A DNA stretch of 64,000 nucleotides from Blautia obeum ATCC 29174 (GCF_025147765.1 NZ_CP102265.1:2233001-2297000); one strand, 5' to 3'; positions 27,928-36,107 are shown, counted from the first letter of the stretch. The notes: generated from the letters alone by a model not told the origin. Translations and numbers: made by a program.

Positions 27928-28607
27928 GCTTCATCTACCTCAAATTTGTAGCCCATACCCCAGACGGTTCTGATATATTCGCCCTTGTCTCCCATTTTGC
28001 TTCTGAGTTTTTTGACATGTGTATCAATGGTTCTGGCATCCCCAAAATAATCATAATTCCATACAGAATTCAGGATTTTTTCTCTGGATAATGCAATTCC
28101 CTGATTTTCAAGGAAATACGTAAGAAGTTCAAATTCCTTAAAGCTCAGTTCCATTGGTTTGCCGTCAACACTTGCCTGATGAGCAGATTTGTCAATCACG
28201 ATGCCACCAGCAGAAAGCACATCGTTTCCGGCATCCTGTCCGGTTCTTCGAAGGATTGCTTCTACTCTGGCAACCAGGATCTTCGGGCTGAATGGTTTGG
28301 AAATATATTCATCTACACCAAGATCAAAACCAAGAAGTTCATCACGTTCATCTCCTCTGGCAGTGAGCATGATGATCGGTACTTTTGAGTTTTTGCGGAT
28401 CTCACGACATACTTCCCAGCCATCCATCTTAGGCATCATGACATCCAGGATCAACAGTGCTATATCTTTTTCTTCATAAAAAATATCCATTGCCTCCTCA
28501 CCATCTCCGGCTTCCAGTACATGGAAATTTTTCTTTTCAAGGAAATCCTTCACAAGCTTACGCATACGACTTTCATCATCTACTACAAGAATCTTTGGGG
28601 CTTCCAT
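27924..28607 (-). CDS. OmpR-family response regulator
   Basis: A 227-residue regulator: receiver domain with VVDDE (9-12) and phosphoacceptor Asp55 in LILDVMMPKMDGW, the Lys in ISKPFSPKILVARV, and a C-terminal winged helix (REKILNSVWNYDYFGDARTIDTHVKKLR, shown partly as TIDTHVKKLRSKMG). It partners the kinase immediately downstream. The target genes are not evident. Confidence 0.95.
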   Translation of the reverse strand: MEAPKILVVDDESRMRKLVKDFLEKKNFHVLEAGDGEEAMDIFYEEKDIALLILDVMMPKMDGWEVCREIRKNSKVPIIMLTARGDERDELLGFDLGVDEYISKPFSPKILVARVEAILRRTGQDAGNDVLSAGGIVIDKSAHQASVDGKPMELSFKEFELLTYFLENQGIALSREKILNSVWNYDYFGDARTIDTHVKKLRSKMGDKGEYIRTVWGMGYKFEVDEA

Positions 28608-28723
28608 TTTTCATTCCTCCATCAAACATTTACTTTCTATTTTGTTTTATCTTAGCAGAGATTTATGTAAGTTTTGTGAACGGATGGCAGAAATTTGGAC
28701 AGAATTAGAAGTAATTTTCATAA

Positions 28724-28760
28724 AACAAAAACCGGAAGCCATAGAAACAGGCTCCGGTTC
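28724..28760 (-). terminator. Terminator after the flavodoxin gene
   Basis: The stem CCGGAGCC/GGC-T-CCGG with one bulged base (about 28732-28757). T5 follows on the minus strand. Confidence 0.82.
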
Positions 28761-28802
28761 TCCATTGTCATATTTTTTGCTGTCTTTATGAATGATCTGG
28801 AA

Positions 28803-29225
28803 TTATGCAAGTGCTTTACCAAGCGCCTTGCAGTTTTCTACTGCATCATCATCCGGTTCTTCCTGGCAGATCACACCGTCAGCGACAAGAACAGCCCCGT
28901 CTTCTTTGCATTTATCTTCCCAGTTATGCATCCATTCTCCATCGCCCCATCCATAAGATCCGAAAAGTCCAACCTTTTTGCCGGAAAGTTTTGTCTCACA
29001 GGAGTTGAACATCGGTTCGAATTCATCTTCTTCCAGAACTTCATCTCCCATTGCCGGGCAGCCAAACGCGATCGCATCGAATTCATCTACTTTATCTGCT
29101 GAAAAATCAGCTGATTCAAAAGAAATAACTTCTGCACCTGCTGCTTTTGCTCCTTCCGCTACTGCATTTGCCATAGCTTCTGTGTTTCCTGTTGAACTCC
29201 AATATACTACTGCTACTTTACTCAT
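28803..29225 (-). CDS. Flavodoxin
   Basis: A 140-residue short-chain flavodoxin, an FMN one-electron carrier that replaces ferredoxin, often when iron is scarce. The phosphate loop is WSSTGNTEAMANAV (residues 8-21), the FMN loop GCPAMGDE lies near 57, and GSYGWGDGEWM lies near 88. It is acidic throughout, as usual. It follows the DUF3793 gene by 24 bp in one operon with a shared candidate metal-responsive operator upstream. Confidence 0.94.
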   Translation of the reverse strand: MSKVAVVYWSSTGNTEAMANAVAEGAKAAGAEVISFESADFSADKVDEFDAIAFGCPAMGDEVLEEDEFEPMFNSCETKLSGKKVGLFGSYGWGDGEWMHNWEDKCKEDGAVLVADGVICQEEPDDDAVENCKALGKALA

Positions 29226-29249
29226 CTTGATTTACCTTATCCTTTCTGT

Positions 29250-29801
29250 TTATGCTGCAACAGTCAGCTGAAGAATTGATCTTCCATCCGCAAAAAGTCG
29301 TCTGTAGATTTCTGAACATTTCTTCAGTTTCCGGAAAAGCATCTGAGTCTGCTTTTCATTTCCATATACTTTCCAGATTCCGCAACATTTATAATTTTTA
29401 CCTTTCTGTTCAATAAATCCAGTCACGTCATCAAGAGGATACCCAAGAAAAAGCCCAACTTCATGTGGAAAACCATCTTTTTCAAAAAAGCGCTCCTGAA
29501 GCTGTCGAATACAGCAATCTGTCTCCTGACATTCATAACCGCAGTCTTTCAAAAGAGCACATGCACCTTCACACTGCAGATCCTGTTCCAGTTTCTTTTT
29601 GCGGTATACATAGACCAGTGCCTTATATTCACTTGTTCTGAGCACTTCCACAAAAACACCTCTGCAATTCAGTTTTCTGTTTTCCTCTTCAATTTCCATG
29701 GACAGTTTATTTCTGTTCATTGGTGTATAAGTAAACATATTTGCAGTTTTGATTCCTGCTAGCGTAGGTGCACAGTGTGCTATGATCTCAGCTTCTAACA
29801 T
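29250..29801 (-). CDS. DUF3793 family protein
   Basis: A 183-residue protein of the DUF3793 family, found mainly in clostridia. It shows the family opening HCAPTLAGIKTANMF, the YRKKKLEQDL region, GFPHEVGLFLGYPLDDV and YKCCGIWKVYGNEKQT. It has eight or more cysteines (paired in DCC and KCCG), suggesting metal or cluster chemistry, but no function is established. Context: first gene of an operon with flavodoxin, beside a P1B ATPase and a Fur-like gene, which points to metal homeostasis or redox exchange. Confidence 0.82.
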   Translation of the reverse strand: MLEAEIIAHCAPTLAGIKTANMFTYTPMNRNKLSMEIEEENRKLNCRGVFVEVLRTSEYKALVYVYRKKKLEQDLQCEGACALLKDCGYECQETDCCIRQLQERFFEKDGFPHEVGLFLGYPLDDVTGFIEQKGKNYKCCGIWKVYGNEKQTQMLFRKLKKCSEIYRRLFADGRSILQLTVAA

Positions 29802-29818
29802 CCTTAAGTCTCCCGTTG

Positions 29819-29936
29819 ATTAGTTGTGTCTAACCTATTGTTTTAAATTTACGGATATGTTTCCATATCCGTAAGTTTTTATTTGTTAGCTGCTTCTAAC
29901 TAACATGATAGTACAATACTTTTCACTCGCTGTCAA
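29819..29936 (-). promoter_or_regulatory. Promoter and two candidate operators of DUF3793-flavodoxin
   Basis: On the minus strand TTGACA (29931-29936) and TACTAT (29908-29913) are spaced exactly 17 bp. A palindrome GTTAG-N6-CTAAC (29885-29900) sits at the expected transcription start. A second copy, ATTAG-N6-CTAAC (29819-29834), lies further into the leader. A degenerate third copy overlaps the promoter of the Fur-like gene. This spacing suggests binding of a dimeric metalloregulator (Fur- or DtxR-type). Confidence 0.7.
29849..29874 (-). promoter_or_regulatory. Leader hairpin with GAAA tetraloop upstream of DUF3793-flavodoxin
   Basis: On the minus strand TTACGGATATG pairs with CATATCCGTAA over 11 bp with a GAAA loop, between the promoter and the start codon. 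On that strand there is no run of T, so it is not an obvious terminator for the operon. On the plus strand GTTTTTATTT follows, so it could stop antisense transcripts. Confidence 0.6.
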
Positions 29937-29975
29937 GAGTTTTCTTTAATTAACTTTTCATATCCTGCACTGACT

Positions 29976-32048
29976 TTAGAGTACAGATTTCATAGAGTCC
30001 ATACCAATCAGTAAAGTTGAAGTATTATGAAGCAATGCAGACATAGTCGGCTGAATCACTCCTGTTACACCAAGAGCGATCAGACTTCCATTAATACCAA
30101 CGATACGTCTGTAATTCTTATGGATCTTATCCATCAGACCATTGCTGATTTCCTTAAGTGTAACCATGACACTCAGATCATCTGCCCCGATCGTGATATC
30201 CGCAATTTCTCTTGCAAGTTCTGCTCCATCACTGATCGCAATACCAACATCTGCTGCAGAAAGCGCCGGAGAGTCATTAATTCCATCACCTACCATCAGG
30301 ACTTTACGTCCCTGTGCTTTAGCTTCTTCTACGAATTTTGCTTTGTCCTCCGGAAGTACTTCAGAATAATATTTATCGACTCCAACTCTGGTTGCGATTG
30401 CTTTTGCTGTGCGGTCACTGTCACCTGTCATCATAACGATCTGTGTGAACCCCGCTTTTCGCAGTGCCTTTACAACCTCCGGTGCCTCCGGGCGAAGCGG
30501 ATCTTCAATGCAGATCACCGCGGCAAGTTTCCCTTCAATTCCAAGATACAGATGAGAATATTCTTCCGGAAGATTTCTGAACAATTCTTCCTTTCCGACC
30601 GGAATTGTACATTTTTCATCTTCAAATACAAAATGATGGCTTCCTATAATTGCTTTTCTTCCATCTACCATTGTTGAAATTCCGTGAGCTACAATATATT
30701 CAACTTTTGAATGCATTTCTTCATGAGTCAGGCCACGTTCTTTTGCAGCATCCATAACTGCTTTTGCCATGGAATGTGGAAAATGTTCTTCCATGCATGC
30801 AGCAAGTCTGAGAAGATTTTCTTTTGAATCACCGTTAAAGGAAACTACATCAACAACTGTCGGCTGTGCCTTCGTCAGTGTTCCTGTCTTATCAAACACA
30901 ATCGTATCTGCCTCAGCAACTGCTTCCAGAAATTTTCCACCCTTCACCGTAATATGATGTGCATTTGCCTCACGTATCGCTGCAAGAACAGAAATTGGCA
31001 TTGCAAGTTTCAATGCACAGGAAAAATCAACCATAAGAATAGACAATGCCTTGGTCACATTTCGTGTGAGTGCATATGTAAGAGCTGTACCAGCAAGTGT
31101 ATACGGAACCAGTCTGTCTGCAAGATGTTCTGCTTTGCTCTCCACTGCCGATTTCAGTTTTTCAGTCTCTTCGATCATGGTTACGATCTTTTCAAACTTG
31201 GTAGAGCCAGAAGTTTCTTTTACGCGAATGGTAAGTTCACCTTCCTCCATAACCGTTCCGGCATATACATAACTGGATTCATGTTTTGCCACCGGCATGG
31301 ATTCCCCTGTTAGAGACGCCTCATTTACCATAGCCTCGCCTTCTGTAACAATACCGTCAAACGGAATTACGGTTCCCATATGTATACGGACTCTGTCACC
31401 AGGTTTAATTTCATCTGTTCCTACCTGAACTTCAGAATCCTCTGTTATCAGCCATACCTTGCTCACATTCAGGGACATGCTTCGTGCCAGATCATCCACA
31501 GACTTTTTGTGTGTCCAGTCTTCAAGAATCTCACCAAAGCCAAGAAGGAACATTACGGAAGAAGCTGTACTGAAGTCACCTCTGAGCATGGATACACCGA
31601 TCGCCGTTGCATCCAGTACCGGAACTTCAATTCTGCATTTTGCAAGTGTGCGCACACCTTTCCAGATATATTTCACAGATTTCAGCGTTGTCAGAAATGT
31701 CCGGACCGGAAGTGGCAGGAATATTTTCTTACCATAATGGAGCACAACATGGTTTACCATCTTCTCCCAGTATTCTCCATTCATTTCTCTTCCTGAATTC
31801 TGAAGATAACTTTCCGGTGCCTCAGCCTTTTCATAAGAAAATCTCTGAATTGCCCTCAGCATTTCTTCTCTGTTATCAGAATAACAGATCACTACGTCTT
31901 GATTTCTCTCTACTACTTTGACAGAGATTACACCATTCAGTTTTGTCAGAAAATATTCCAACTGATCTGCCTGTCTGCATGTCATTCGTTTCTGACAGAT
32001 ATGAAGTCTGACTCTGCCTCTGATTTCATGTTCTATTTTGAATCTCAT
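29976..32048 (-). CDS. P1B-type heavy-metal transporting ATPase
   Basis: A 690-residue P-type ATPase pumping a transition metal across the membrane. The start at 32048 follows AAAGGTGATG. An N-terminal HMA-like region (1-75, RFKIEHEIRGRVRLHI) lacks the CxxC metal motif. TGES is at 247-250, the phosphorylation motif DKTGT begins at Asp386, and GDGINDSPAL is near 605. The membrane metal-site motif, usually CPC, reads SCALK (343-347), so the ion is unlikely to be copper and may be Mn, Fe, Zn or Co. The gene order DUF6110-ATPase suggests one unit. Confidence 0.88.
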   Translation of the reverse strand: MRFKIEHEIRGRVRLHICQKRMTCRQADQLEYFLTKLNGVISVKVVERNQDVVICYSDNREEMLRAIQRFSYEKAEAPESYLQNSGREMNGEYWEKMVNHVVLHYGKKIFLPLPVRTFLTTLKSVKYIWKGVRTLAKCRIEVPVLDATAIGVSMLRGDFSTASSVMFLLGFGEILEDWTHKKSVDDLARSMSLNVSKVWLITEDSEVQVGTDEIKPGDRVRIHMGTVIPFDGIVTEGEAMVNEASLTGESMPVAKHESSYVYAGTVMEEGELTIRVKETSGSTKFEKIVTMIEETEKLKSAVESKAEHLADRLVPYTLAGTALTYALTRNVTKALSILMVDFSCALKLAMPISVLAAIREANAHHITVKGGKFLEAVAEADTIVFDKTGTLTKAQPTVVDVVSFNGDSKENLLRLAACMEEHFPHSMAKAVMDAAKERGLTHEEMHSKVEYIVAHGISTMVDGRKAIIGSHHFVFEDEKCTIPVGKEELFRNLPEEYSHLYLGIEGKLAAVICIEDPLRPEAPEVVKALRKAGFTQIVMMTGDSDRTAKAIATRVGVDKYYSEVLPEDKAKFVEEAKAQGRKVLMVGDGINDSPALSAADVGIAISDGAELAREIADITIGADDLSVMVTLKEISNGLMDKIHKNYRRIVGINGSLIALGVTGVIQPTMSALLHNTSTLLIGMDSMKSVL

Positions 32049-32108
32049 ATTGTCATCACCTTTAGTTATGAAAAACACCTGCAGTTTCTCTCCGCAGGTG
32101 CTTTGTTC

Positions 32109-32414
32109 TTATTCCTCTTCTGCTGCAGTTTCTTCTGTTTCTTTAAATGTTTCTTCTTCAGCAGTATCTTCAAATGCTTCCTCAGCTGCTGCGCGATCTT
32201 CGTTGATCTGCTGTGCTTCTGCATAAATATCTTCTGCGTTCTCCTGAACCTTGGATACAATTTTCATTACGCAGTCTTTTGCACGAAGAACAGCTGCTGT
32301 ACAGTTCGTATAAACTTTTTTTGCATCTTTGCTGGAAAGAAGTTTGATTCCTGCTGTTCCGAATAATACTCCTGCCGCGAATACTCCGCTGTGTTTCTTA
32401 TCAAGTTTGATCAT
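32109..32414 (-). CDS. DUF6110 family membrane-associated protein
   Basis: A 101-residue small protein. The N-terminal segment KHSGVFAAGVLFGTAGIKLL is a Gly/Ala-rich membrane helix, followed by KDAKKVYTNCTAAVLRAKD, a helical middle, and a very acidic C-terminal tail rich in Glu. This matches DUF6110, commonly next to P1B ATPases in clostridia. It might be an accessory subunit or metal buffer; this is inference. CAGGAGG precedes the ATG. It is 60 bp from the ATPase start. Confidence 0.78.
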   Translation of the reverse strand: MIKLDKKHSGVFAAGVLFGTAGIKLLSSKDAKKVYTNCTAAVLRAKDCVMKIVSKVQENAEDIYAEAQQINEDRAAAEEAFEDTAEEETFKETEETAAEEE

Positions 32415-32500
32415 TGTAATATCCTCCTGTATATTTCTTTTTTAACATTACACATATTATAAAATCTCCAAAACAAAAGTCCAGACTAACTTGCAAAAGT
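32415..32500 (-). promoter_or_regulatory. Probable promoter of DUF6110-ATPase
   Basis: A TATAAT on the minus strand (32456-32461) has only a weak -35. A half-site GTTAG of the locus palindrome (plus-strand CTAAC, 32486-32490) lies about 25 bp upstream. It is tentative. Confidence 0.4.
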
Positions 32501-32575
32501 GATAAATTTTCTCATTATCATCTAAAAACAGAGTAATTTACTTCTGTTTTTTGCGTATTTTCTTCCGGGAGTCCA

Positions 32576-33058
32576 TTAGTTGCTATTTTCAACGGATACG
32601 CGTCGTACTCTCCTTGACTGAAGATATCCGCAGGATTCCATTCCTTTTTCAATAATCTTGCAAAGTTTTTCATTATCCAGCCGGATATTTGTCTGATCAT
32701 CCAGTTGTACACAGCAGACAGGTACCTGTCCCTGTTCATCGCAGATGCGATAAGCGCTTTTCCTTTTCAGGGCACCGATTTCTTCTAGAAGATTAATCAT
32801 TCTGTATACTGTCGCCATTCCAATATTTGGATCCTTTTTAGATGCCAGAAAATATATTTCCTTACAACAGGTACATTCTTCCTGCAAAATAATATCCAGT
32901 ATGATCTTTCTCTGTTTTGTAATCCTGCAGCCTTCCCGGCGAAGTCTGTCAACAATAGCACTCCGCTGCATGCTGCTTCTCTGATACTGCTGATTACGGA
33001 AGGATTCCTGAGCAGGATCTGATGTATAATCATATATTTCCTCTCGCAGTGCTTCCAT
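32576..33058 (-). CDS. Fur-family regulator lacking the usual metal ligands
   Basis: A 160-residue Fur/PerR/Zur-type repressor; the ATG at 33058 follows GGAGG by 7 nt. The winged helix is clear (RITKQRKIILDIIL, then PNIGMATVYRMINLLEEIG). The His-rich segment of normal Fur proteins after the wing is replaced by VPVCCVQLDDQTNIRL, and the C-terminal CxxC pairs are absent. Cysteines instead occur in EECTCCKEIY, CC, and further on. Metal sensing may be altered, thiol-based or lost. It lies upstream of DUF6110 and the ATPase, with a promoter carrying part of the shared palindrome. Confidence 0.87.
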   Translation of the reverse strand: MEALREEIYDYTSDPAQESFRNQQYQRSSMQRSAIVDRLRREGCRITKQRKIILDIILQEECTCCKEIYFLASKKDPNIGMATVYRMINLLEEIGALKRKSAYRICDEQGQVPVCCVQLDDQTNIRLDNEKLCKIIEKGMESCGYLQSRRVRRVSVENSN

Positions 33059-33137
33059 TTTCGTTCCTCCTGATCCGTTCAGTTTGTTTTGTCTTACTAT
33101 TTGTTTCGAGCAACTTCTGTTCGCTATATCTATCATG

Positions 33138-33166
33138 AGTTTACATCTTCTAACTGTCACTGTCAA
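33138..33166 (-). promoter_or_regulatory. Promoter of the Fur-like gene with a degenerate operator
   Basis: On the minus strand TTGACA (33161-33166) and TAAACT (33138-33143) are spaced 17 bp. Between them lies GTTTA-N6-CTAAC (33139-33154, plus-strand reading), the same 5-6-5 layout as the flavodoxin operators. This suggests autoregulation. Confidence 0.62.
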
Positions 33167-33213
33167 GTTTTTTCAGTATTTTATAAAAAGGTTATAAAAA
33201 CCAAGTTCTTCCC

Positions 33214-33243
33214 TTGACAACTCTATATACAGTTTCATATAAT
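33214..33243 (+). promoter_or_regulatory. ssrA: Promoter of ssrA
   Basis: TTGACA (33214-33219) and TATAAT (33238-33243), spacer 18 bp, about 65 bp upstream of the mature tmRNA end. Confidence 0.8.
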
Positions 33244-33309
33244 AGAAAAAGTCAGAAACACAAGCATCGTCTGTTTACCAGTAATATCGGATCTTTCCGA
33301 ACCTGATCA

Positions 33310-33655
33310 GGGCTTGTACTGGTTTCGACGGGGGCTTTGAAGTTGAGGCAGCCATCCGCAGACTCCTGGACTGCGTACCAACCGGGAAACTAAATATAAA
33401 CGCAGACGAACAGTACGCGTTAGCAGCCTAAGTGCTGCTCATCAGCCCTGATGCACTCACACATCAGGAATCTGGTGTCGACTATGTGAGAAACCTTGCC
33501 GGGTAAGCTTTGCCCCGGTAGATGTATCATGAAGCTACTGAAGCAATAAGCCTGTCGATGGGCGTATTGCCAAGGGAATGTTAAAACAGCGACTGTGATG
33601 GGAGACACCGCAAGGGATAGGCTTTCGGACAGGGGTTCGATTCCCCTCAGGTCCA
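33310..33655 (+). ncRNA. ssrA: tmRNA (trans-translation RNA)
   Basis: One-piece tmRNA that rescues stalled ribosomes. The 5' signature TTGTACTGGTTTCGACGGGG and the 3' T-arm GGGGTTCGATTCCCC bracket the molecule; the 5' and 3' ends pair (GGGCTTG/CAGGTCC with wobbles). The tag frame starts at GCA (33402) and reads ADEQYALAA before TAA (33429-33431), ending in the usual ALAA degron; an AAC codon precedes it, so the tag could be one residue longer. CCA is not encoded. Ends are approximate by a few bases. Confidence 0.95.
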
Positions 33656-33681
33656 TTTTTAATATGGCAGATAGCGTAAAC

Positions 33682-33728
33682 ATAAAAAATGTGAAGTCTT
33701 AATTATCAAGACTTCACATTTTTTATTT
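33682..33728. terminator. Bidirectional terminator between ssrA and putP
   Basis: A perfect 17-bp stem from 33684 to 33724 (core ATGTGAAGTCTT/AAGACTTCACAT) with T-runs on both strands. Confidence 0.92.
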
Positions 33729-33756
33729 ATCTGTTATATTTTCAACTGATTATATA

Positions 33757-35298
33757 TTACTCGGCCATTCTCTTCTGAACTGTTTCAAATTCATCAATGA
33801 TCTCTTTTGACGGAGCCTTTGTTGCAAGGCTTACAATGACAATCATAGCACAGGAAACCAAAAATGCCGGAAGTAATTCATAAAAATTCAGGAAAGATAC
33901 ATTTGGACGTACAAGGTATTTCCATACAAATACCATAACACCACCAGAAATCATTCCTGCCAGTGCACCCTGCCAGTTCGTACGTTTCCAGAACAAAGCA
34001 AACAATACAACCGGTCCAAATACAGCACCAAATCCAGCCCACGCAAAAGATACGATGTTAAATACTGAGCTGTCCGGATTACGTGCAATGATAACCGCTA
34101 CGACTGCGATCAAAAGCAATGTAACACGGTCAGCAACCATACTCTCATTCTTGTCAGCTTTTTTCTTCAGGATATTTCCGAGAAGGTCAGAAGATACTGC
34201 TGAAGAAGCTGCCAGAAGCTGTGAATCTGCAGTAGACATGGTAGATGCAAGGATTCCCGCAAGGATCGTACCACCAAGCAGTGCCGGAAGAACGCCATAT
34301 GTACTCAAAAGATCTGCAATCTTAACAATGATTGTTTCTGAATTAGATCCCTGAAGCATTTCAAGTTTGCCTGCTTCTGTCATTCCAAGGCCGATCACAC
34401 CGATCAGTACTGCTACAGCAAGTGAGATCACTACCCATGTAGTAGCTACTCTTCTTGATAAGGAAAGTTTCTTTTCATCTTCAATTGCCATAAATCGAAG
34501 AAGAATATGCGGCATACCAAAATAGCCAAGTCCCCAGGCCATCATGGAAACAATATTTATAACAGGATATGCAGACTCCGTTCCACTTACAGGATCATAA
34601 GTTGTCATCATGGTCAGATAACCCGGCAGTGATTTCGCATGATCAATAACCGCCGAAGGACCTCCTGCTATAGATACCCCAAAACAAAATACGATGATCA
34701 GTGCAATAGACATGATGATGCTCTGGATAAAATCCGTTGTTGATGCGGCAAGAAATCCTCCGAGAGTCGTATATCCAACTATAACAAGGGCACTGATGAT
34801 CATTGCTGTGAGATATTTTACTCCAAAAAGGCTGGAGAAAAGTTTTCCACAGGCTGCGAATCCGGAAGCCGTATACGGAATAAAGAAAATAACGATAAAA
34901 ATAGCTCCGATCGACTGTAACAGATGTCTGTTGTCTCTGAAACGGTTGCTGAAGAATGATGGCAATGTAATCGAATTGCCTGCTACATGTGTGTAGAGAC
35001 GAATTCTCTTTGCAACGATCTTCCAGTTAAGATACGTTCCAATTGCAAGTCCGATCGCAGTCCATCCGGCATCAGCGATTCCAGACAGATACGCCAGACC
35101 CGGAAGTCCCATTAAAAGCCAGCTGCTCATATCGGAAGCCTCTGCACTCATTGCCGTAACCAATGGTCCAAGTTTACGTCCACCCAGATAAAAATCGGAT
35201 GTGTCATTATTTTTCTTGGAACAGAGGTAGCCGACATAGATCATTGCACCCAGATAAACAATGATTGCTATCATGATGCAGATGTGTGAAGTTGTCAT
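33757..35298 (-). CDS. putP: Sodium/proline symporter
   Basis: A 513-residue transporter of the solute:sodium symporter family with about 13 membrane segments, importing proline with Na+. Family marks include FYLGGRKLGPLVTAMSAEASDMSSW, here only the core SAEASDMSSWLLMGLPG, and later GILASTMSTADSQLLAASSA with Na+-site residues. Length matches PutP. It is monocistronic, between its own promoter and the terminator shared with ssrA. Proline is the likely substrate, but close SSS relatives differ. Confidence 0.9.
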   Translation of the reverse strand: MTTSHICIMIAIIVYLGAMIYVGYLCSKKNNDTSDFYLGGRKLGPLVTAMSAEASDMSSWLLMGLPGLAYLSGIADAGWTAIGLAIGTYLNWKIVAKRIRLYTHVAGNSITLPSFFSNRFRDNRHLLQSIGAIFIVIFFIPYTASGFAACGKLFSSLFGVKYLTAMIISALVIVGYTTLGGFLAASTTDFIQSIIMSIALIIVFCFGVSIAGGPSAVIDHAKSLPGYLTMMTTYDPVSGTESAYPVINIVSMMAWGLGYFGMPHILLRFMAIEDEKKLSLSRRVATTWVVISLAVAVLIGVIGLGMTEAGKLEMLQGSNSETIIVKIADLLSTYGVLPALLGGTILAGILASTMSTADSQLLAASSAVSSDLLGNILKKKADKNESMVADRVTLLLIAVVAVIIARNPDSSVFNIVSFAWAGFGAVFGPVVLFALFWKRTNWQGALAGMISGGVMVFVWKYLVRPNVSFLNFYELLPAFLVSCAMIVIVSLATKAPSKEIIDEFETVQKRMAE

Positions 35299-35362
35299 AA
35301 GTTCCTCTCCCTTCTGAAATGGAATGCATATTTATTCATATTCTGATATGCATATACCTACA

Positions 35363-35391
35363 ATATTATTCGAAAACTACAGAAAAGTAAA
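35363..35391 (-). promoter_or_regulatory. Promoter of putP
   Basis: On the minus strand TTTACT (35386-35391) and TAATAT (35363-35368), spacer 17 bp. The leader holds repeated ATATGCAT-type palindromes. The 313-bp gap 35299-35611 also carries the divergent promoter of the next gene; nothing else was seen in it. Confidence 0.6.
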
Positions 35392-35538
35392 GAAAATTCT
35401 TAGCAAAAAACGACTCTGTTTTTATAAAAAATCAAAACACACAAAAACCATCGGAAATGCTTTAAAAATAACATAAAATCTACCAAAGAAGATTCTATGA
35501 TTTGTCGAAAAATCTAAGAAATTGTCTGACGAATCATA

Positions 35539-35568
35539 TTGACGATATACCTTCCTGAATTATAGAAT
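35539..35568 (+). promoter_or_regulatory. Promoter of the small unknown gene before the c-di-GMP riboswitch
   Basis: TTGACG (35539-35544) is followed by TATAGAAT (35561-35568), giving a 16-18 bp spacer depending on the -10 register. Confidence 0.6.
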
Positions 35569-35611
35569 AATGGCGAAACCTATAGTTATTGCACAAACGG
35601 AGGATTAAAAA

Positions 35612-35932
35612 TTGGAAAACAAAAACGAAGCTGTAATTGCAAACTACATCGAAAAAATGATGGGAGAAAGGAGACAGAAAATATTTGAATCGGATGAGTA
35701 TATTCAGCAGGACAACGGTGATCTGGATTATCTGGAAGAACGCTACAGCAGTCTGAAAATACCTTATGTGATCAGAAGAGTCGTAGATGATTATATTGCA
35801 TGCCTGGAATCAAGGGATGAACGATACGCAGACATGTCCTATGTAGCAGGCATGGGTGATGCAATATCATTACTTACAAAAATGGGAATGTTAAATAATC
35901 AGGAACAGCCGCTCAGTATCAATGCTGAATAA
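35612..35932 (+). CDS. Small soluble protein of unknown function
   Basis: Not recognised. A 106-residue, mostly helical, soluble protein starting with TTG at 35612, about 8 nt after GGAGG. Features: an acidic N-terminal half with EKMMGERRQKIF and YLEERYSSLKIPYVIRRVVDDYIACLES, shown here as RRVVDDYIACLES, and a Gly-containing helix MSYVAGMGDAISLLTKMG near the end. No signal peptide, membrane segment or metal motif. It is the only gene directly upstream, on the same strand, of the c-di-GMP riboswitch, so the RNA may be its 3' UTR. Confidence 0.68.
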   Translation: MENKNEAVIANYIEKMMGERRQKIFESDEYIQQDNGDLDYLEERYSSLKIPYVIRRVVDDYIACLESRDERYADMSYVAGMGDAISLLTKMGMLNNQEQPLSINAE

Positions 35933-36009
35933 AACATGGAATGAATTCAAATATACAATACTACATATTATCGTTTATGCAATAAAAGACTATATTTATT
36001 TTAAAAAAA

Positions 36010-36077
36010 GGCATAGCCGGGGAAATCCGGTGGCGCAAAACTATAGGGTCTAAGCAAATGTATGACAGCCAGTTGCA
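36010..36077 (+). promoter_or_regulatory. Cyclic di-GMP-I (GEMM) riboswitch
   Basis: The class-I aptamer is recognisable: GGCATAGCC, the P2 stem CCGGG/TCCGG capped by a GAAA tetraloop (36018-36030), the core GGCGCAAAACTATAGGGTC, the tetraloop-receptor strands GTCTAAG/TATGAC (36048-36054/36061-36066), and AGCCAGTTGC closing on GGCA. P1 is imperfect at its outer pair. A terminator follows within 31 nt, but no plus-strand gene comes after it. Confidence 0.85.
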
Positions 36078-36107
36078 GGAGAGATACATATAACTCTTTT
36101 AGAACAG

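Noticed and set aside
28608..28700. Possible PhoP/PhoB box upstream of the response regulator
   Set aside because: TTCACA followed by TTACAT is suggestive but the repeat spacing and sequence do not match a proper direct repeat.
33420..33683. A minus-strand open frame across the tmRNA
   Set aside because: It lies entirely on the complement of the tmRNA and has no coding signals.
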